A stretch of DNA of 64,000 nucleotides from an uncultured Lachnospiraceae bacterium (GCA_947246015.1 CAMXQE010000006.1:52125-116124); one strand, 5' to 3'. Positions 17,698 through 26,982 are shown, counted from the stretch's first letter. The notes: generated from the letters alone by a model not told the origin. Made by a program: numbers and translations.

Positions 17698-18084
17698 ATG
17701 GATGTATTGAGGATAGGAATTCTGGGGGTTGCAGGCGTCATGCTGGCGCTTCAGTTTAAATCGTACAAGCCGGAGTATGGATTATATATAGGTTTTGCCG
17801 TAAGTCTGATGATTTTTACGCTGATTGTATCGGGACTGGTCTCTTTGTTTGGAAGTATGGGGATTATGGAGGAATATATTGGTTCCAACCGTGCCTATTT
17901 TTCCATTTTGCTGAAAGTAATCGGGATTACCTATATTTGTGAGTTTTGTTCCGGTATATGCAGGGATGCGGGGTATGCATCCGTTTCAGGCCAGATAGAA
18001 ATCTTCGGCAAACTGTCCGTACTGGCGGCAGGTATGCCGATTCTTCTGGCAATAATAGAAAGTATTCAGGAGATTGCGGGATGA
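17698..18084 (+). CDS. spoIIIAD: Stage III sporulation protein AD
   Basis: A membrane protein of about 128 residues if it starts at ATG 17698 (MDVLRIGILGVAGVMLALQF), after AGAAGAGG; the ORF track opens earlier, inside spoIIIAC, at 17650. Several hydrophobic segments and the GITYICEFCSGICRDAGYAS region are typical of SpoIIIAD. Its stop overlaps the next start in an ATGA. Confidence 0.92.
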   Translation: MDVLRIGILGVAGVMLALQFKSYKPEYGLYIGFAVSLMIFTLIVSGLVSLFGSMGIMEEYIGSNRAYFSILLKVIGITYICEFCSGICRDAGYASVSGQIEIFGKLSVLAAGMPILLAIIESIQEIAG

Positions 18085-19241
18085 GAAAAATAAGGTTTGC
18101 GCTTTCGCTTCTGTTCCGTTCTGTTTTGGTGACTGTTTTGATGGCTTTTTGGATGTACAAGCCGGTGTATGCAGCGGAGGGGGAAGTGGATGTGGAGAGC
18201 GTATGGGGGGAATACGGGCTGGGAGATATAAACGGGAGCCTGGAAGAAATGCTTCCTGCGTATGAGTGGGATATGCAGGGGATTTTATCGGATATCCTGC
18301 AGGGAAAAATACTGACGGCTGTCGGGCGGGCATGGGACGGCGTAAAAGGGACGCTGGCGGCGGAGCTGACCGGAATGAAGAACATTTTTGCGTCTATCCT
18401 TATTTTGGGAATTATTTCCGCCCTTTTTGCAAATTTTTCGGATATCTTCCAGAATCATCAGATAGCGGATATCAGTTTTTATTTTTTGTACCTGCTGCTT
18501 ATGGCGGTTTTAATGAAAGCCTTTTTAATGGCGGCGGGAATTGCTTCCCAGGCGGTGGAAAACATTGTGTTGTTCATTAAAATGTTTATTCCTGCGTATT
18601 TCATGGCAGTAGGCGCAGCATCGGGCGCAGCGTCCGCCATGGTTTATTACCAGTTCATGCTGATACTGGCCTATGGAGTGGAAAAACTGCTGGCTTCCGT
18701 GCTGCTTCCGCTGATTTACAGCTATGTGCTGCTGGCGCTTATGAACGGCGTATGGGCGGAAGAAAGACTGACGCTGCTGCTGGAATGTCTGAAGAAGGGC
18801 ATTGGAATCGGGCTGAAAGCAGCCCTGGGAGCAGTGACTTCCCTCAGCCTGTTCCAGTCTATGATTGCGCCGGTACTGGATTCCCTTCAGGGAACCGCGA
18901 TCAAAAAAGCCATTTCAGCCATACCGGGCATCGGAAATCTTGCGGAGGGTGTGACGGAGATGGTAATCGGTTCGGCAGTACTGATTAAAAACAGTATCGG
19001 TCTGTTGCTTTTGTTGCTGCTGCTCGCTATCTGCCTTGTGCCGCTGATGAAGTTGTTCCTTATAGCCTGTCTGATGAAAGGCAGCGCGGCTTTGGCGGGG
19101 ATTGTCAGCGATAAGCGGATTACAGGATGTACGGACCGGGTGGGGGACGGAAGCCTGCTGTTGTTCAGGACGGCATTTACGGCGGTTGCGTTATTCCTTA
19201 TTGTGATTGCCATTGTAGCTTATACGACCGGTACGGTGTAG
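18081..19241 (+). CDS. spoIIIAE: Stage III sporulation protein AE
   Basis: This is a 386-residue polytopic membrane protein starting at ATG 18081 (overlapping the spoIIIAD stop); the ORF track's 17946 start lies inside spoIIIAD. A signal-like N-terminus (FALSLLFRSVLVTVLMAFW, VYAAEG) is followed by a short outside region and about seven membrane segments. KGIGIGLKAALGAVTSLSLF and GIVSDKRITGCTDRVGDG are conserved SpoIIIAE sequence. It belongs to the mother-cell side of the feeding-tube channel. Confidence 0.93.
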   Translation: MRKIRFALSLLFRSVLVTVLMAFWMYKPVYAAEGEVDVESVWGEYGLGDINGSLEEMLPAYEWDMQGILSDILQGKILTAVGRAWDGVKGTLAAELTGMKNIFASILILGIISALFANFSDIFQNHQIADISFYFLYLLLMAVLMKAFLMAAGIASQAVENIVLFIKMFIPAYFMAVGAASGAASAMVYYQFMLILAYGVEKLLASVLLPLIYSYVLLALMNGVWAEERLTLLLECLKKGIGIGLKAALGAVTSLSLFQSMIAPVLDSLQGTAIKKAISAIPGIGNLAEGVTEMVIGSAVLIKNSIGLLLLLLLLAICLVPLMKLFLIACLMKGSAALAGIVSDKRITGCTDRVGDGSLLLFRTAFTAVALFLIVIAIVAYTTGTV

Positions 19242-19253
19242 AGGGACAGGAAT

Positions 19254-19913
19254 ATGGGCGGGACATTTTTGGAATTTATGAAAAGCACAGGCATTTTTAT
19301 TTTGTGTGCGCAGTGTTTCATGCATTTTGCAGCGGGAAAGGTTTATGAAAAATATGTGAAGCTGCTGATAGGTGTGATGATTCTGGCACAGTTCATCGTA
19401 CCGGTAAGGGCTGTATTTCTCGGTAAGGAAAGTGCACAGATGTGGGGAGAGATAGAGAAGTTCCAAAAGGAATTGGAAGATGTTATGGAGGAGGCCGGAA
19501 GAGAGGCAGCCGCTTCCATGGAGCAGGAGACGGGAGCGATAGGGGACGGGGCGGAAAGCAGCAGGGAAAAGCGGGCATTGGAAGAGGAAATAGGGAAGCG
19601 GATTGCAGAAACGGCTCAGGTTTACGGGGTGACGGTTGAAAAAGTGGAATTAGTGGAAGAACCGCCGAAAATCATAGTGACGGTAGGAGAAACGGAGAAA
19701 AAGACAGGAGAGAGGATAAAGGTGGAGAAAATAACCATCGGGCAGGAAAAAGGACAGGATATAGAGGACATGCCGGAAAGCGGGGAAGAAGAGGAAATGG
19801 AAAAAGAAATGGAAAAGGAAATGGAAATGGAAAAAGAAATGGAAATGGCCGGGGCTTTTTCCAAAGCTTTAGGTGTCGATGCGGATTATGTGGAGGTCAT
19901 AAAGCAGCGGTAG
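19254..19913 (+). CDS. spoIIIAF: Stage III sporulation protein AF
   Basis: Two N-terminal membrane segments (STGIFILCAQCFMHFAAG; LLIGVMILAQFIVPVRAVF) precede a soluble ring-forming domain (ETAQVYGVTVEKVELVEEPP, KIIVTVGETEKKTGERI), and the protein ends ALGVDADYVEVIKQR. Between the soluble core and this end lies an inserted acidic stretch built from Met-Glu-Lys units (MEKEMEKEMEMEKEMEM), which looks like a recent small-repeat expansion and is not a known family feature. Confidence 0.92.
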   Translation: MGGTFLEFMKSTGIFILCAQCFMHFAAGKVYEKYVKLLIGVMILAQFIVPVRAVFLGKESAQMWGEIEKFQKELEDVMEEAGREAAASMEQETGAIGDGAESSREKRALEEEIGKRIAETAQVYGVTVEKVELVEEPPKIIVTVGETEKKTGERIKVEKITIGQEKGQDIEDMPESGEEEEMEKEMEKEMEMEKEMEMAGAFSKALGVDADYVEVIKQR

Positions 19914-19995
19914 GAAGGAATGGGCCGGAGAGACAGTTTGAAAAGTCAAAGACTCAGACGGCAGGCCGGGGATATGGAAAGGGAAGGGAAACAGT

Positions 19996-20649
19996 ATGGA
20001 GACAGAAAAGAAGAAAGGGCTGCTTGAAAGGATAAAAAACGCGAAAAAGCCGGGAAAAGACCAGTTTGTTATCTGTATTCTTACGGGAATCCTTCTGATA
20101 GTCATCGCAATGCCGACTTCAAAAAAAAACGGGGAGAAAGCATCAGAGTACGGTATATGGGACAACCAGACTGTTAAAATAGAAGAAAGCAGCAAAACAG
20201 AACGTGCAGGTACAAATGAAGAAATTGAAAAAATTGACAGTATAGAGGAATATGAACGCTATATGGAGAATAAATTAGAACAGGCAATATCAGCCATGGA
20301 AGGTGCCGGCAAAGTAAAGGTCATGATTACAGTAAATGCTTCCAGGGAACTGATAGTTGCAAAAGATACACCGGTTACGCGGAGCGATACGGCAGAGAAC
20401 GATTCGGAGGGCGGCAGCAGGACCGTCAGTGAATCGAACATGGAAGAAGAAACTGTATATAGAAAGGAAAGTGATGGAAGTTCCAGCCCTTATGTGATAA
20501 AGACGCTGCAGCCGGTAATCGAAGGTGTGGTAGTCGTAACGCAGGGAGGAGACCGGCCGGAGGTGAGGAAAAATATTACGGAAGCAATAGTGGCATTATT
20601 TGATATAGAGCCGAATAAAATTAAAGTAGTTAAAATGAAAGCCGAATAA
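19996..20649 (+). CDS. spoIIIAG: Stage III sporulation protein AG
   Basis: This is a 217-residue single-pass protein. The N-terminal cytoplasmic stretch is followed by one membrane helix (FVICILTGILLIVIAMP) and an outside domain with ENKLEQAISAMEGAGKVKVMIT and KTLQPVIEGVVVVTQGGDRP, the EscJ/PrgK-like ring-building motif that lets SpoIIIAG form a large ring. It sits in its standard place between spoIIIAF and spoIIIAH. Confidence 0.95.
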   Translation: METEKKKGLLERIKNAKKPGKDQFVICILTGILLIVIAMPTSKKNGEKASEYGIWDNQTVKIEESSKTERAGTNEEIEKIDSIEEYERYMENKLEQAISAMEGAGKVKVMITVNASRELIVAKDTPVTRSDTAENDSEGGSRTVSESNMEEETVYRKESDGSSSPYVIKTLQPVIEGVVVVTQGGDRPEVRKNITEAIVALFDIEPNKIKVVKMKAE

Positions 20650-20669
20650 GGAAAAGGGGAGAAAGAGGC

Positions 20670-21377
20670 ATGAAGAATATGCTTAAAAAAAATCAAATCA
20701 TGATTACCGCGCTTGCGATTATGATTGCGGTTGCGGGCTACCTGAATTTTGCGGGTACGAAGGTAACGGAAGAAGAAATTATGACAGTGGACAGTGATAC
20801 GGTGGTAAGTGACGAAGCGGATACGGATGTGGCGGCCCTGTTTGATATTTCCGATGAAGATGTGATGCAGTCTTCCGGATACGGGGACATCGAGAGTATG
20901 GATACGGATATCACGATATTGTCGGATGACTATCTGGATGAAGGCATGGCAGAGAATGTGGCGGACACGGCGCCTACTGACAGTGAAGTGCCGGGAGAAG
21001 CAGTCTTTACTTCCACCTCCGGTATGAATTCTTTATCCGGGGCAAAACTATTAAAAGAACAGACGAGAGCTAAAAACAAAGAAACCTTAATGGAAATCAT
21101 CAATAATGCCAATATTACAGAAAGCCAGAAGCAGGAAGCTGTAGATAACATGATAGCCATTACGGATATAGCAGAGAAAGAAACGTCCGCCGAAATCCTG
21201 TTGGAATCCAAAGGGTTTTCCGATGTAGTAGTAAGCATCAGCGATACGGGTGTGGATGTAGTAGTCAGTGCAGCAGAACTGTCGGAAGCCCAGAGAGCAC
21301 AGATTGAGGATATCATTATAAGAAAGACGGGAGCAGCGCCTGAAAACATCATTATCAGTACGACAGCTGAGGAGTAA
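20670..21377 (+). CDS. spoIIIAH: Stage III sporulation protein AH
   Basis: SpoIIIAH is the mother-cell partner that binds forespore SpoIIQ across the intermembrane space. Its N-terminal membrane helix is KNQIMITALAIMIAVAGYLNF. A long acidic linker rich in Asp and Ser leads to a C-terminal domain of about 100 residues (KETLMEIINNANITESQKQ; ILLESKGFSDVVVSISDTGV; IEDIIIRKTGAAPENIIIS). It closes the operon; a terminator follows about 60 bases later. Confidence 0.94.
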   Translation: MKNMLKKNQIMITALAIMIAVAGYLNFAGTKVTEEEIMTVDSDTVVSDEADTDVAALFDISDEDVMQSSGYGDIESMDTDITILSDDYLDEGMAENVADTAPTDSEVPGEAVFTSTSGMNSLSGAKLLKEQTRAKNKETLMEIINNANITESQKQEAVDNMIAITDIAEKETSAEILLESKGFSDVVVSISDTGVDVVVSAAELSEAQRAQIEDIIIRKTGAAPENIIISTTAEE

Positions 21378-21407
21378 GAAATAAGAGTTTATTTGAAGCT
21401 GTAAATG

Positions 21408-21467
21408 TGTTATAATGAGCGTTAGCAAGCGGTGAAGCCCGCGAATGCGGAAAAACGCGGGTTTTTT
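21408..21467 (+). promoter_or_regulatory. Extended -10 promoter running straight into a terminator
   Basis: TGTTATAAT (21408-21416) is an extended -10 element. The expected start near 21423 is followed at once by a GC hairpin (CCCGCG 21438-21443 / CGCGGG 21456-21461) and TTTTTT. A transcript from this promoter would be only about 45 bases long unless it reads through. The hairpin also works as the terminator of spoIIIAH. This may be an attenuator left from the decayed deoB gene downstream, or a tiny RNA gene. Confidence 0.55.
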
Positions 21468-21563
21468 AACCAGCGCTGCAGCTGAGCCGTAATATGATTT
21501 GTGAGTGCCGGGGCATCGTTTTTCGGATGTGCGGTGTACCATGAGAAGACAAGAGGTGTACTT

Positions 21564-21698
21564 ATGAAACGTATATTTTTAATAGTACTTGACAATAAGG
21601 GAATCGGAGCGGCAGGGGATGCGGAAGAGTATGGGGAAAAAGGGACGGATATCCCCGCTTCCGCCGCATCCGGTTCCCTTTTTCCATGTCCAACGTGA
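21564..21698 (+). pseudogene. deoB: Remnant of phosphopentomutase gene (deoB 5' end)
   Basis: The 44-codon ORF begins MKRIFLIVLDNKGIGAAGDA and continues EEYGEKGTD, which strongly resembles the N-terminus of phosphopentomutase DeoB (family pattern MKR-FLIVLDS-GIGA-PDA-EFGDEGS), including the metal-binding Asp of the VLD motif. Intact DeoB is about 390 residues. Similarity stops after GTD, and the rest of the gene is absent: the sequence passes through a GC-rich palindromic region into an 18-bp-arm repeat and then prfC. An AAGAGGTG ribosome site is still present. It is best read as a deletion remnant. Confidence 0.75.
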
Positions 21699-21709
21699 CG
21701 GGCAGGATG

Positions 21710-21782
21710 AGAGCGTGTTTGAAAAATCATTCCCGCCGGCTGTGCGTCACAGTTTGTGGAAAGCATTTTTCAAACACGCTCT
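21710..21782. repeat. 73-bp palindromic element with 18-bp perfect arms
   Basis: AGAGCGTGTTTGAAAAAT (21710-21727) is repeated inverted at 21765-21782, around a 37-base centre. The right end plus flank (TTTTCAAACACGCTCTGGT) occurs again exactly at 47326-47344, and a diverged version (TTTTCAGACACGCCCC) at 46289-46304. Its size and symmetry suggest a small non-coding dispersed repeat (MITE- or REP-like). Confidence 0.75.
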
Positions 21783-21878
21783 GGTAAGCAGACTCTGTTC
21801 AGGAACGGAATTCAGGATATGAATACAGCGGAATGTGCGCAGTATTTGCAGAAAGAGAAAGACATGGAGGAAAAGAGA

Positions 21879-23471
21879 ATGGGCAATTATACAGAAGAAA
21901 TAAACAGAAGAAGGACTTTTGCGATTATATCGCATCCGGATGCGGGTAAAACAACGCTTACCGAGAAATTCCTGCTTTATGGAGGAGCCATCAATCTGGC
22001 GGGAAGCGTAAAGGGAAAAGCGACTGCAAGACATGCGGTTTCCGACTGGATGGAAATAGAGAAAGAAAGGGGTATTTCTGTAACCAGCAGCGTGCTGCAG
22101 TTTGAATATGACAATTTCTGCATCAATATACTGGATACGCCGGGACATCAGGACTTTTCGGAAGATACTTACCGTACGCTGATGGCGGCGGATTCGGCGG
22201 TAATGGTCATCGATGCTTCGAAAGGTGTGGAAGCGCAGACGAGGAAGCTGTTTAAGGTCTGTGTCATGCGTAAGATACCGATTTTTACGTTTATCAACAA
22301 AATGGACCGGGACGCCGGAGACATGTTTGAACTTTTGGATGAAATTGAGCGGGAATTGGGAATTGCTACCTGTCCGGTTAACTGGCCGATTGGGTCCGGC
22401 AAGAGTTTTAAGGGGGTATATGACAGGGAAGAGAAACGTGTCTATACTTATACAGATACCCAGAAGGGAACGCGCGAGGGAGAGACTACAGTGATTCCCG
22501 CAGAAGAAGAGGAGAGTCTGGCCGGGTATATCGGGGAAGAACTGAGGGACAAGCTGTATGAAGATATCGAACTTTTGGACGGCGCCAGTGCGGAATATGA
22601 TTTGGATGTCATCCGTGCAGGAGAACTGACACCTGTTTTCTTTGGTTCCGCACTGACCAATTTCGGTGTGGAGATTTTTCTTCAGCATTTTTTAAAGATG
22701 ACGACTACGCCGCTTCCAAGAAGGGCGGACACCGGTCTGATTGACCCGGTGGAAAACGAGTTTTCGGCCTTTGTATTTAAGATTCAGGCGAATATGAATA
22801 AAGCCCATCGTGACAGGATTGCGTTTATGCGCATCTGTTCAGGTAAGTATGAGGCAAGTATGGAAGTAAAACATGTGCAGGGCGGCAGGAATATGCGTCT
22901 GTCCCAGCCCCAGCAGATTATGGCGAGCGAAAGGAAGATTTTGGAAGAAGCCTATGCGGGGGATATCATCGGTGTTTTTGACCCGGGGATTTTCTCTATC
23001 GGGGATACACTCTGTATGCCGAAAGAACAGTTTATTTATGAGGGCATACCCACTTTTGCACCGGAACATTTTGCAAGGGTCCGCCAGATGGACACGATGA
23101 AGCGCAAGCAGTTTGTAAAGGGAGTAGAGCAGATTGCACAGGAAGGAGCCATACAGATTTTTCAGGAATTCAATACGGGTATGGAAGAAATCATTGTGGG
23201 CGTGGTAGGTGTTCTGCAGTTTGAAGTGCTGAAATACCGTTTGGAAAATGAATATAATGTGGAAATTAAACTGGAACCGCTTCCTTATGAATATATCCGG
23301 TGGGTGGAGAATAAGGATATAGACCTTATGAAGCTGACAGGCACTTCAGATATGAAAAAGGTAAAAGATATGAAGGGCAATCCTTTGCTTTTGTTCGTGA
23401 ATCAGTGGAGTATCGGCATGACACTGGACAGGAATGAAGGATTAATACTATCCGAGTTTGGACGTGATTAA
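21879..23471 (+). CDS. prfC: Peptide chain release factor 3
   Basis: RF3 is the GTPase that recycles RF1/RF2 after termination. The G motifs are ISHPDAGKTTLTEKFLLYGG (G1), GISVTSSV (G2), LDTPGHQDFSEDTYRTL (G3) and NKMDRD (G4). The ORF track opens at 21756 inside the upstream repeat, but TGGAGG at 21865-21870 and alignment to the family place the start at ATG 21879, giving 530 residues, the normal RF3 size. Confidence 0.95.
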   Translation: MGNYTEEINRRRTFAIISHPDAGKTTLTEKFLLYGGAINLAGSVKGKATARHAVSDWMEIEKERGISVTSSVLQFEYDNFCINILDTPGHQDFSEDTYRTLMAADSAVMVIDASKGVEAQTRKLFKVCVMRKIPIFTFINKMDRDAGDMFELLDEIERELGIATCPVNWPIGSGKSFKGVYDREEKRVYTYTDTQKGTREGETTVIPAEEEESLAGYIGEELRDKLYEDIELLDGASAEYDLDVIRAGELTPVFFGSALTNFGVEIFLQHFLKMTTTPLPRRADTGLIDPVENEFSAFVFKIQANMNKAHRDRIAFMRICSGKYEASMEVKHVQGGRNMRLSQPQQIMASERKILEEAYAGDIIGVFDPGIFSIGDTLCMPKEQFIYEGIPTFAPEHFARVRQMDTMKRKQFVKGVEQIAQEGAIQIFQEFNTGMEEIIVGVVGVLQFEVLKYRLENEYNVEIKLEPLPYEYIRWVENKDIDLMKLTGTSDMKKVKDMKGNPLLLFVNQWSIGMTLDRNEGLILSEFGRD

Positions 23472-24791
23472 TTGTTGGGAAAATATAAGAGAAAAAACAG
23501 AATCGGTGTGTGGTTTGCCGTGCTCCTGCTCTTCGCGGCAGGGTGTGGCGGCGGAGCCGGAAATGAAAATCCGGAGCCGTCTTCCGCTGTAGTATCCAGA
23601 CAGGAAGAAAACAGAAGCGGCGGACAGGAGCAGTATGAAGACCGGACGGAGCTGCCTGTGGGTGAAACGGCCGGCGGGGCAGCTGTTTCGGAAGACGCCT
23701 ATGACGAAGCCGCCCGTGAGGCAGTCGGACTGTCGGAGGAAAAAATCCCGCTTCTGCTGGCGGCGCAGGAAGGGCGGTATAATTTTGACAGGCTGAATGA
23801 GGACGAGCAGTTGACGTATGCGGAACTATATCAGATTCTGTACGGAAGGGGCGGGGATGTAAAGATAACCTGCATGGATACGGAGCAGATTGAGAAGGTA
23901 TTCCAATGTGTGCTCAACGACCATCCGGAAATTTTTTATGTGGACGGGTATACGTTTACCAAATATACGCTGGGCGAGGAACTGAAGAAGATTACGTTCA
24001 CAGGGACATACCACATGGACAGCGCAGAGGTGGAGGCAAACAGGAAAGAGATAGAGGCATATGTGAAAGAATGTCTGGCAGGCGTTCCTGCGGATGCGGA
24101 TGAATATGAAAAGGTGAAGTATGTTTACGAGTATATTATCGACCATACGGAATATAATGCAGAAGCAGTGGATAATCAGAATATCTGCTCGGTATTTCTC
24201 CATGGGCAGTCCGTCTGTCAGGGATATGCGAAAGCAATGCAGTATCTTTTGGAAGAAATGGGTATTTTCTCGACTCTTGTAATCGGAAGCGTTTCGGAGG
24301 GGGAAGGACATGCATGGAATCTGGTCCGTATAGACGGGGAATACTATTATGTGGATACCACGTGGGGAGACGCATCTTACCGGATGGAGGAATCGGGGGA
24401 CAGTGCGGTACCGGAAGCCGGAGACGGGGAAAATCTTCCGACCATAAACTATGACTATCTGTGTGTGACCACGGAACAGCTTTGCAAGACGCATACTATA
24501 GAGAATGTAACGGAACTTCCCGTGTGCACCTCGATGAAGGCGAACTATTATGTGCGGGAGGGCGCCTATTTTACCTCTCTGGACGAAGAAAAAATGAAAG
24601 AGCTTTTTGAACGGGAGTATGCGAAAGGCAGCACCTATGTAACGTTAAAATGCAGCGAAGAGGCAGTTTACCGTCAGGTGGGTGAATTTCTGATTGAGAA
24701 GCAGGAGATTTTCCGCTATCTGGACAGCCCTGACGGAGTGGTGGCTTATGCGGATAACGAGGAGCAGATGAGCCTGAGTTTCTGGCTGTAA
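23472..24791 (+). CDS. Lipoprotein with transglutaminase-like protease domain
   Basis: The N-terminus ([15 protein letters not shown]) is a lipoprotein signal with a lipobox ending in Cys, so the protein should be anchored outside the membrane. After a disordered linker, residues about 210-300 carry the transglutaminase-like catalytic triad: Cys in [17 protein letters not shown], His in [14 protein letters not shown] and Asp in YYVDTTWGD. Such domains act as proteases or cross-linkers on wall proteins. The start is a TTG directly after the prfC stop; no ATG is suitably placed, so the exact start is uncertain. Confidence 0.83.
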   Translation: MLGKYKRKNRIGVWFAVLLLFAAGCGGGAGNENPEPSSAVVSRQEENRSGGQEQYEDRTELPVGETAGGAAVSEDAYDEAAREAVGLSEEKIPLLLAAQEGRYNFDRLNEDEQLTYAELYQILYGRGGDVKITCMDTEQIEKVFQCVLNDHPEIFYVDGYTFTKYTLGEELKKITFTGTYHMDSAEVEANRKEIEAYVKECLAGVPADADEYEKVKYVYEYIIDHTEYNAEAVDNQNICSVFLHGQSVCQGYAKAMQYLLEEMGIFSTLVIGSVSEGEGHAWNLVRIDGEYYYVDTTWGDASYRMEESGDSAVPEAGDGENLPTINYDYLCVTTEQLCKTHTIENVTELPVCTSMKANYYVREGAYFTSLDEEKMKELFEREYAKGSTYVTLKCSEEAVYRQVGEFLIEKQEIFRYLDSPDGVVAYADNEEQMSLSFWL

Positions 24792-24933
24792 AGGCTTGCG
24801 TCTGCCGCGGGGCGGACAGCATCCGTGGCAGACGGAATCAGAAAAATGGGTCTATGCAAAAGCAGGAAATTTTGGTATCATGGTAAAAATAAGGTTAGGT
24901 TTTACGGCATGTAAATAAAATGGAGGTTTTGGA

Positions 24934-25326
24934 ATGGAAAAAGAAAAAGAATTAGATAAAAGTACACAGATATTGAAGGAAGATGCGGGTATCGGTTCTG
25001 TGAAGATTGCGGATGACGTGGTGGCGATGATTGCGGGGATTGCGGCGGCGGAAGTAGACGGTGTGGCGGCAATGGCAGGTAACGTGCCGAATGAATTCAT
25101 GAGCAAGGTAGGCGTGAAAAACCTGAAAAAAGGCGTGAAGGTGGAAGTGTTAAATAAAGTGGTAAAGGTAGACCTGGCACTGATTATGGAATACGGCTAT
25201 AATATTCCAGCAACCAGCCAGAAAGTACAGGAGAAGGTGAAGAATGCCATTGAGAACATGACCGGGCTGGAAGTATCGGATGTGAATATCCGCATTGCCG
25301 GAGTCAACATGTTAAAAGACAGATAG
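24934..25326 (+). CDS. Asp23/Gls24 family protein (YqhY-like)
   Basis: The 130-residue protein has the family core [40 protein letters not shown] and [16 protein letters not shown]. It lies directly before nusB, where B. subtilis has yqhY; YqhY is connected to control of acetyl-CoA carboxylase. The accBC genes that precede yqhY in Bacillus are missing here. The ATG follows a good TGGAGG. Confidence 0.9.
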   Translation: MEKEKELDKSTQILKEDAGIGSVKIADDVVAMIAGIAAAEVDGVAAMAGNVPNEFMSKVGVKNLKKGVKVEVLNKVVKVDLALIMEYGYNIPATSQKVQEKVKNAIENMTGLEVSDVNIRIAGVNMLKDR

Positions 25327-25339
25327 GACGAAAACCGAG

Positions 25340-25738
25340 ATGGGAAGACGAGAACTGAGAGAGCAGATTTTCAAGCTGCTGTTCCGCGTGGAATTCAATC
25401 CTTTGGAAGATATGCCGGAGCAGGAAAAGTTATTTTTTGAAGAAGAAGAAAACGCGGTAAGCGAGAAGGATGAACAGTATATTCTTGCAAAATATGAAGA
25501 TATCGTTTCCAGGCTGGAAGTGATTGATGAGATGATTAACAAGGAAGCGAAAGGCTGGGAAACCGGACGTATGGGAAAGGTGGATCTGACATTAATCCGC
25601 CTTGCGGTTTATGAAATGAAATATGACGATGATATACCTACCGGTGTGGCAATCAACGAAGCGGTAGAGCTGGCGAAGAAATTCGGACAGGACAATTCTC
25701 CGTCTTTTATTAACGGTGTGCTTGCAAAATTTGCATAA
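25340..25738 (+). CDS. nusB: Transcription antitermination factor NusB
   Basis: NusB binds boxA RNA with NusE/S10 and supports rRNA antitermination. The 132-residue helical protein has [20 protein letters not shown] at the N-terminus and the conserved [31 protein letters not shown] block, ending [10 protein letters not shown]. It lies 13 bases after the yqhY-like gene. Confidence 0.96.
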   Translation: MGRRELREQIFKLLFRVEFNPLEDMPEQEKLFFEEEENAVSEKDEQYILAKYEDIVSRLEVIDEMINKEAKGWETGRMGKVDLTLIRLAVYEMKYDDDIPTGVAINEAVELAKKFGQDNSPSFINGVLAKFA

Positions 25739-25752
25739 ACCGGTCAGGGAGC

Positions 25753-26982
25753 ATGGTTATAAGAATGAAGCAGAATGTATATACCGTGGCACAAGTGAAT
25801 GCATATATTAAAAATATGTTTACGCAGGATTTTATGTTACAGTCGCTTTTTGTAAAAGGGGAAGTGAGCAACTGTAAATATCATTCTTCCGGACATATTT
25901 ATTTTACGTTAAAGGATGAGAAAGGAACGATTTCCTGTGTAATGTTTGCAGGAAACCGTTCCGGTCTTGCTTTTCGGATGCAGGAGGGGCAGCAGGTAGT
26001 CGTAGGTGGGACTGTGGACGTCTATGAACGGGACGGGAAATACCAGCTGTATGCAAAGCAGATTGTACTGGACGGGGCAGGACTGCTGTATGAGAGATAT
26101 GAGCAGTTGAAGAAGGAATTGGAGGAGCGTGGGATGTTTGACGCTTATTACAAACAGCCGATTCCGAAATTTATTCGTACTTTGGGAGTGGTGACTGCTG
26201 CCACGGGAGCGGCGGTGCGGGATATTATCAACATTGCATCCCGCAGGAACCCCTATGTACAGATTATCTTGTATCCTGCCATTGTGCAGGGGGAAATGGC
26301 AGTACCTTCCATTGTAAAGGGAATACGGACGTTGGAGCGCTACGGTGTGGACGTGATGATTGTGGGACGGGGCGGCGGTTCCATCGAAGATTTGTGGGCA
26401 TTTAACGAAGAAGCGGTAGCACAGGCGATTTTTGACTGTCAGGTTCCGGTGATTTCCGCGGTAGGACATGAGACGGATACGACCATCGCAGATTATGTGG
26501 CGGATTTGCGCGCTCCGACGCCTTCGGCAGCGGCGGAGCTGGCTGTGTATGAGTTTGCACAGTTACAGGAAGAACTGGAAGATTACCGGTATACTTTGGA
26601 ACGGATGATGAAGAATAAAATAAATGGTTGCCGGAGCCGGCTGGAACATTATGGGATGAAGCTGCGGTACTTAAGTCCGGCAAGCCAGATTCGGGAAAAA
26701 CGTACCTATGCCATGAAACTGGAAGACCGGATGGAAAATGCCATGAGGTCGGTTCTTATGGAAAAAAGGCACCGGATGGAGGTCTGTATTGAACGGCTGA
26801 AAGGGTTGTCGCCGTTGGACAAGCTGAATCAGGGTTTTTCTTATGTCTCGGATGAGGCAGGAAGGACAGTGCATGACATCGGACAGGTGGAAATCGGGAG
26901 TATGCTGGATATTCAGGTCAGGAACGGACGGATACGGGCACAGGCGGTTGAAAAGGAACGTGTGGAGAGAATATTACCATGA
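25753..26982 (+). CDS. xseA: Exodeoxyribonuclease VII large subunit
   Basis: The catalytic subunit of ExoVII, which degrades single-stranded DNA from both ends. An N-terminal OB-fold (YTVAQVNAYIKNMFTQDF; LFVKGEVSNCKYHSSGHIYF) precedes the catalytic domain (GVVTAATGAAVRDIINIASR; GRGGGSIEDLWAFNEE; SAVGHETDTTIADYVADLRA) and a coiled-coil tail. The start may be ATG 25753 or 25765; the ribosome site is ambiguous. folD, usual between nusB and xseA, is absent. Confidence 0.96.
   Translation: MVIRMKQNVYTVAQVNAYIKNMFTQDFMLQSLFVKGEVSNCKYHSSGHIYFTLKDEKGTISCVMFAGNRSGLAFRMQEGQQVVVGGTVDVYERDGKYQLYAKQIVLDGAGLLYERYEQLKKELEERGMFDAYYKQPIPKFIRTLGVVTAATGAAVRDIINIASRRNPYVQIILYPAIVQGEMAVPSIVKGIRTLERYGVDVMIVGRGGGSIEDLWAFNEEAVAQAIFDCQVPVISAVGHETDTTIADYVADLRAPTPSAAAELAVYEFAQLQEELEDYRYTLERMMKNKINGCRSRLEHYGMKLRYLSPASQIREKRTYAMKLEDRMENAMRSVLMEKRHRMEVCIERLKGLSPLDKLNQGFSYVSDEAGRTVHDIGQVEIGSMLDIQVRNGRIRAQAVEKERVERILP

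Noticed and set aside
17946-18080. Longer start for spoIIIAE
   Set aside because: The extension overlaps nearly all the end of spoIIIAD; ATG 18081 gives a proper signal sequence and the usual ATGA overlap.
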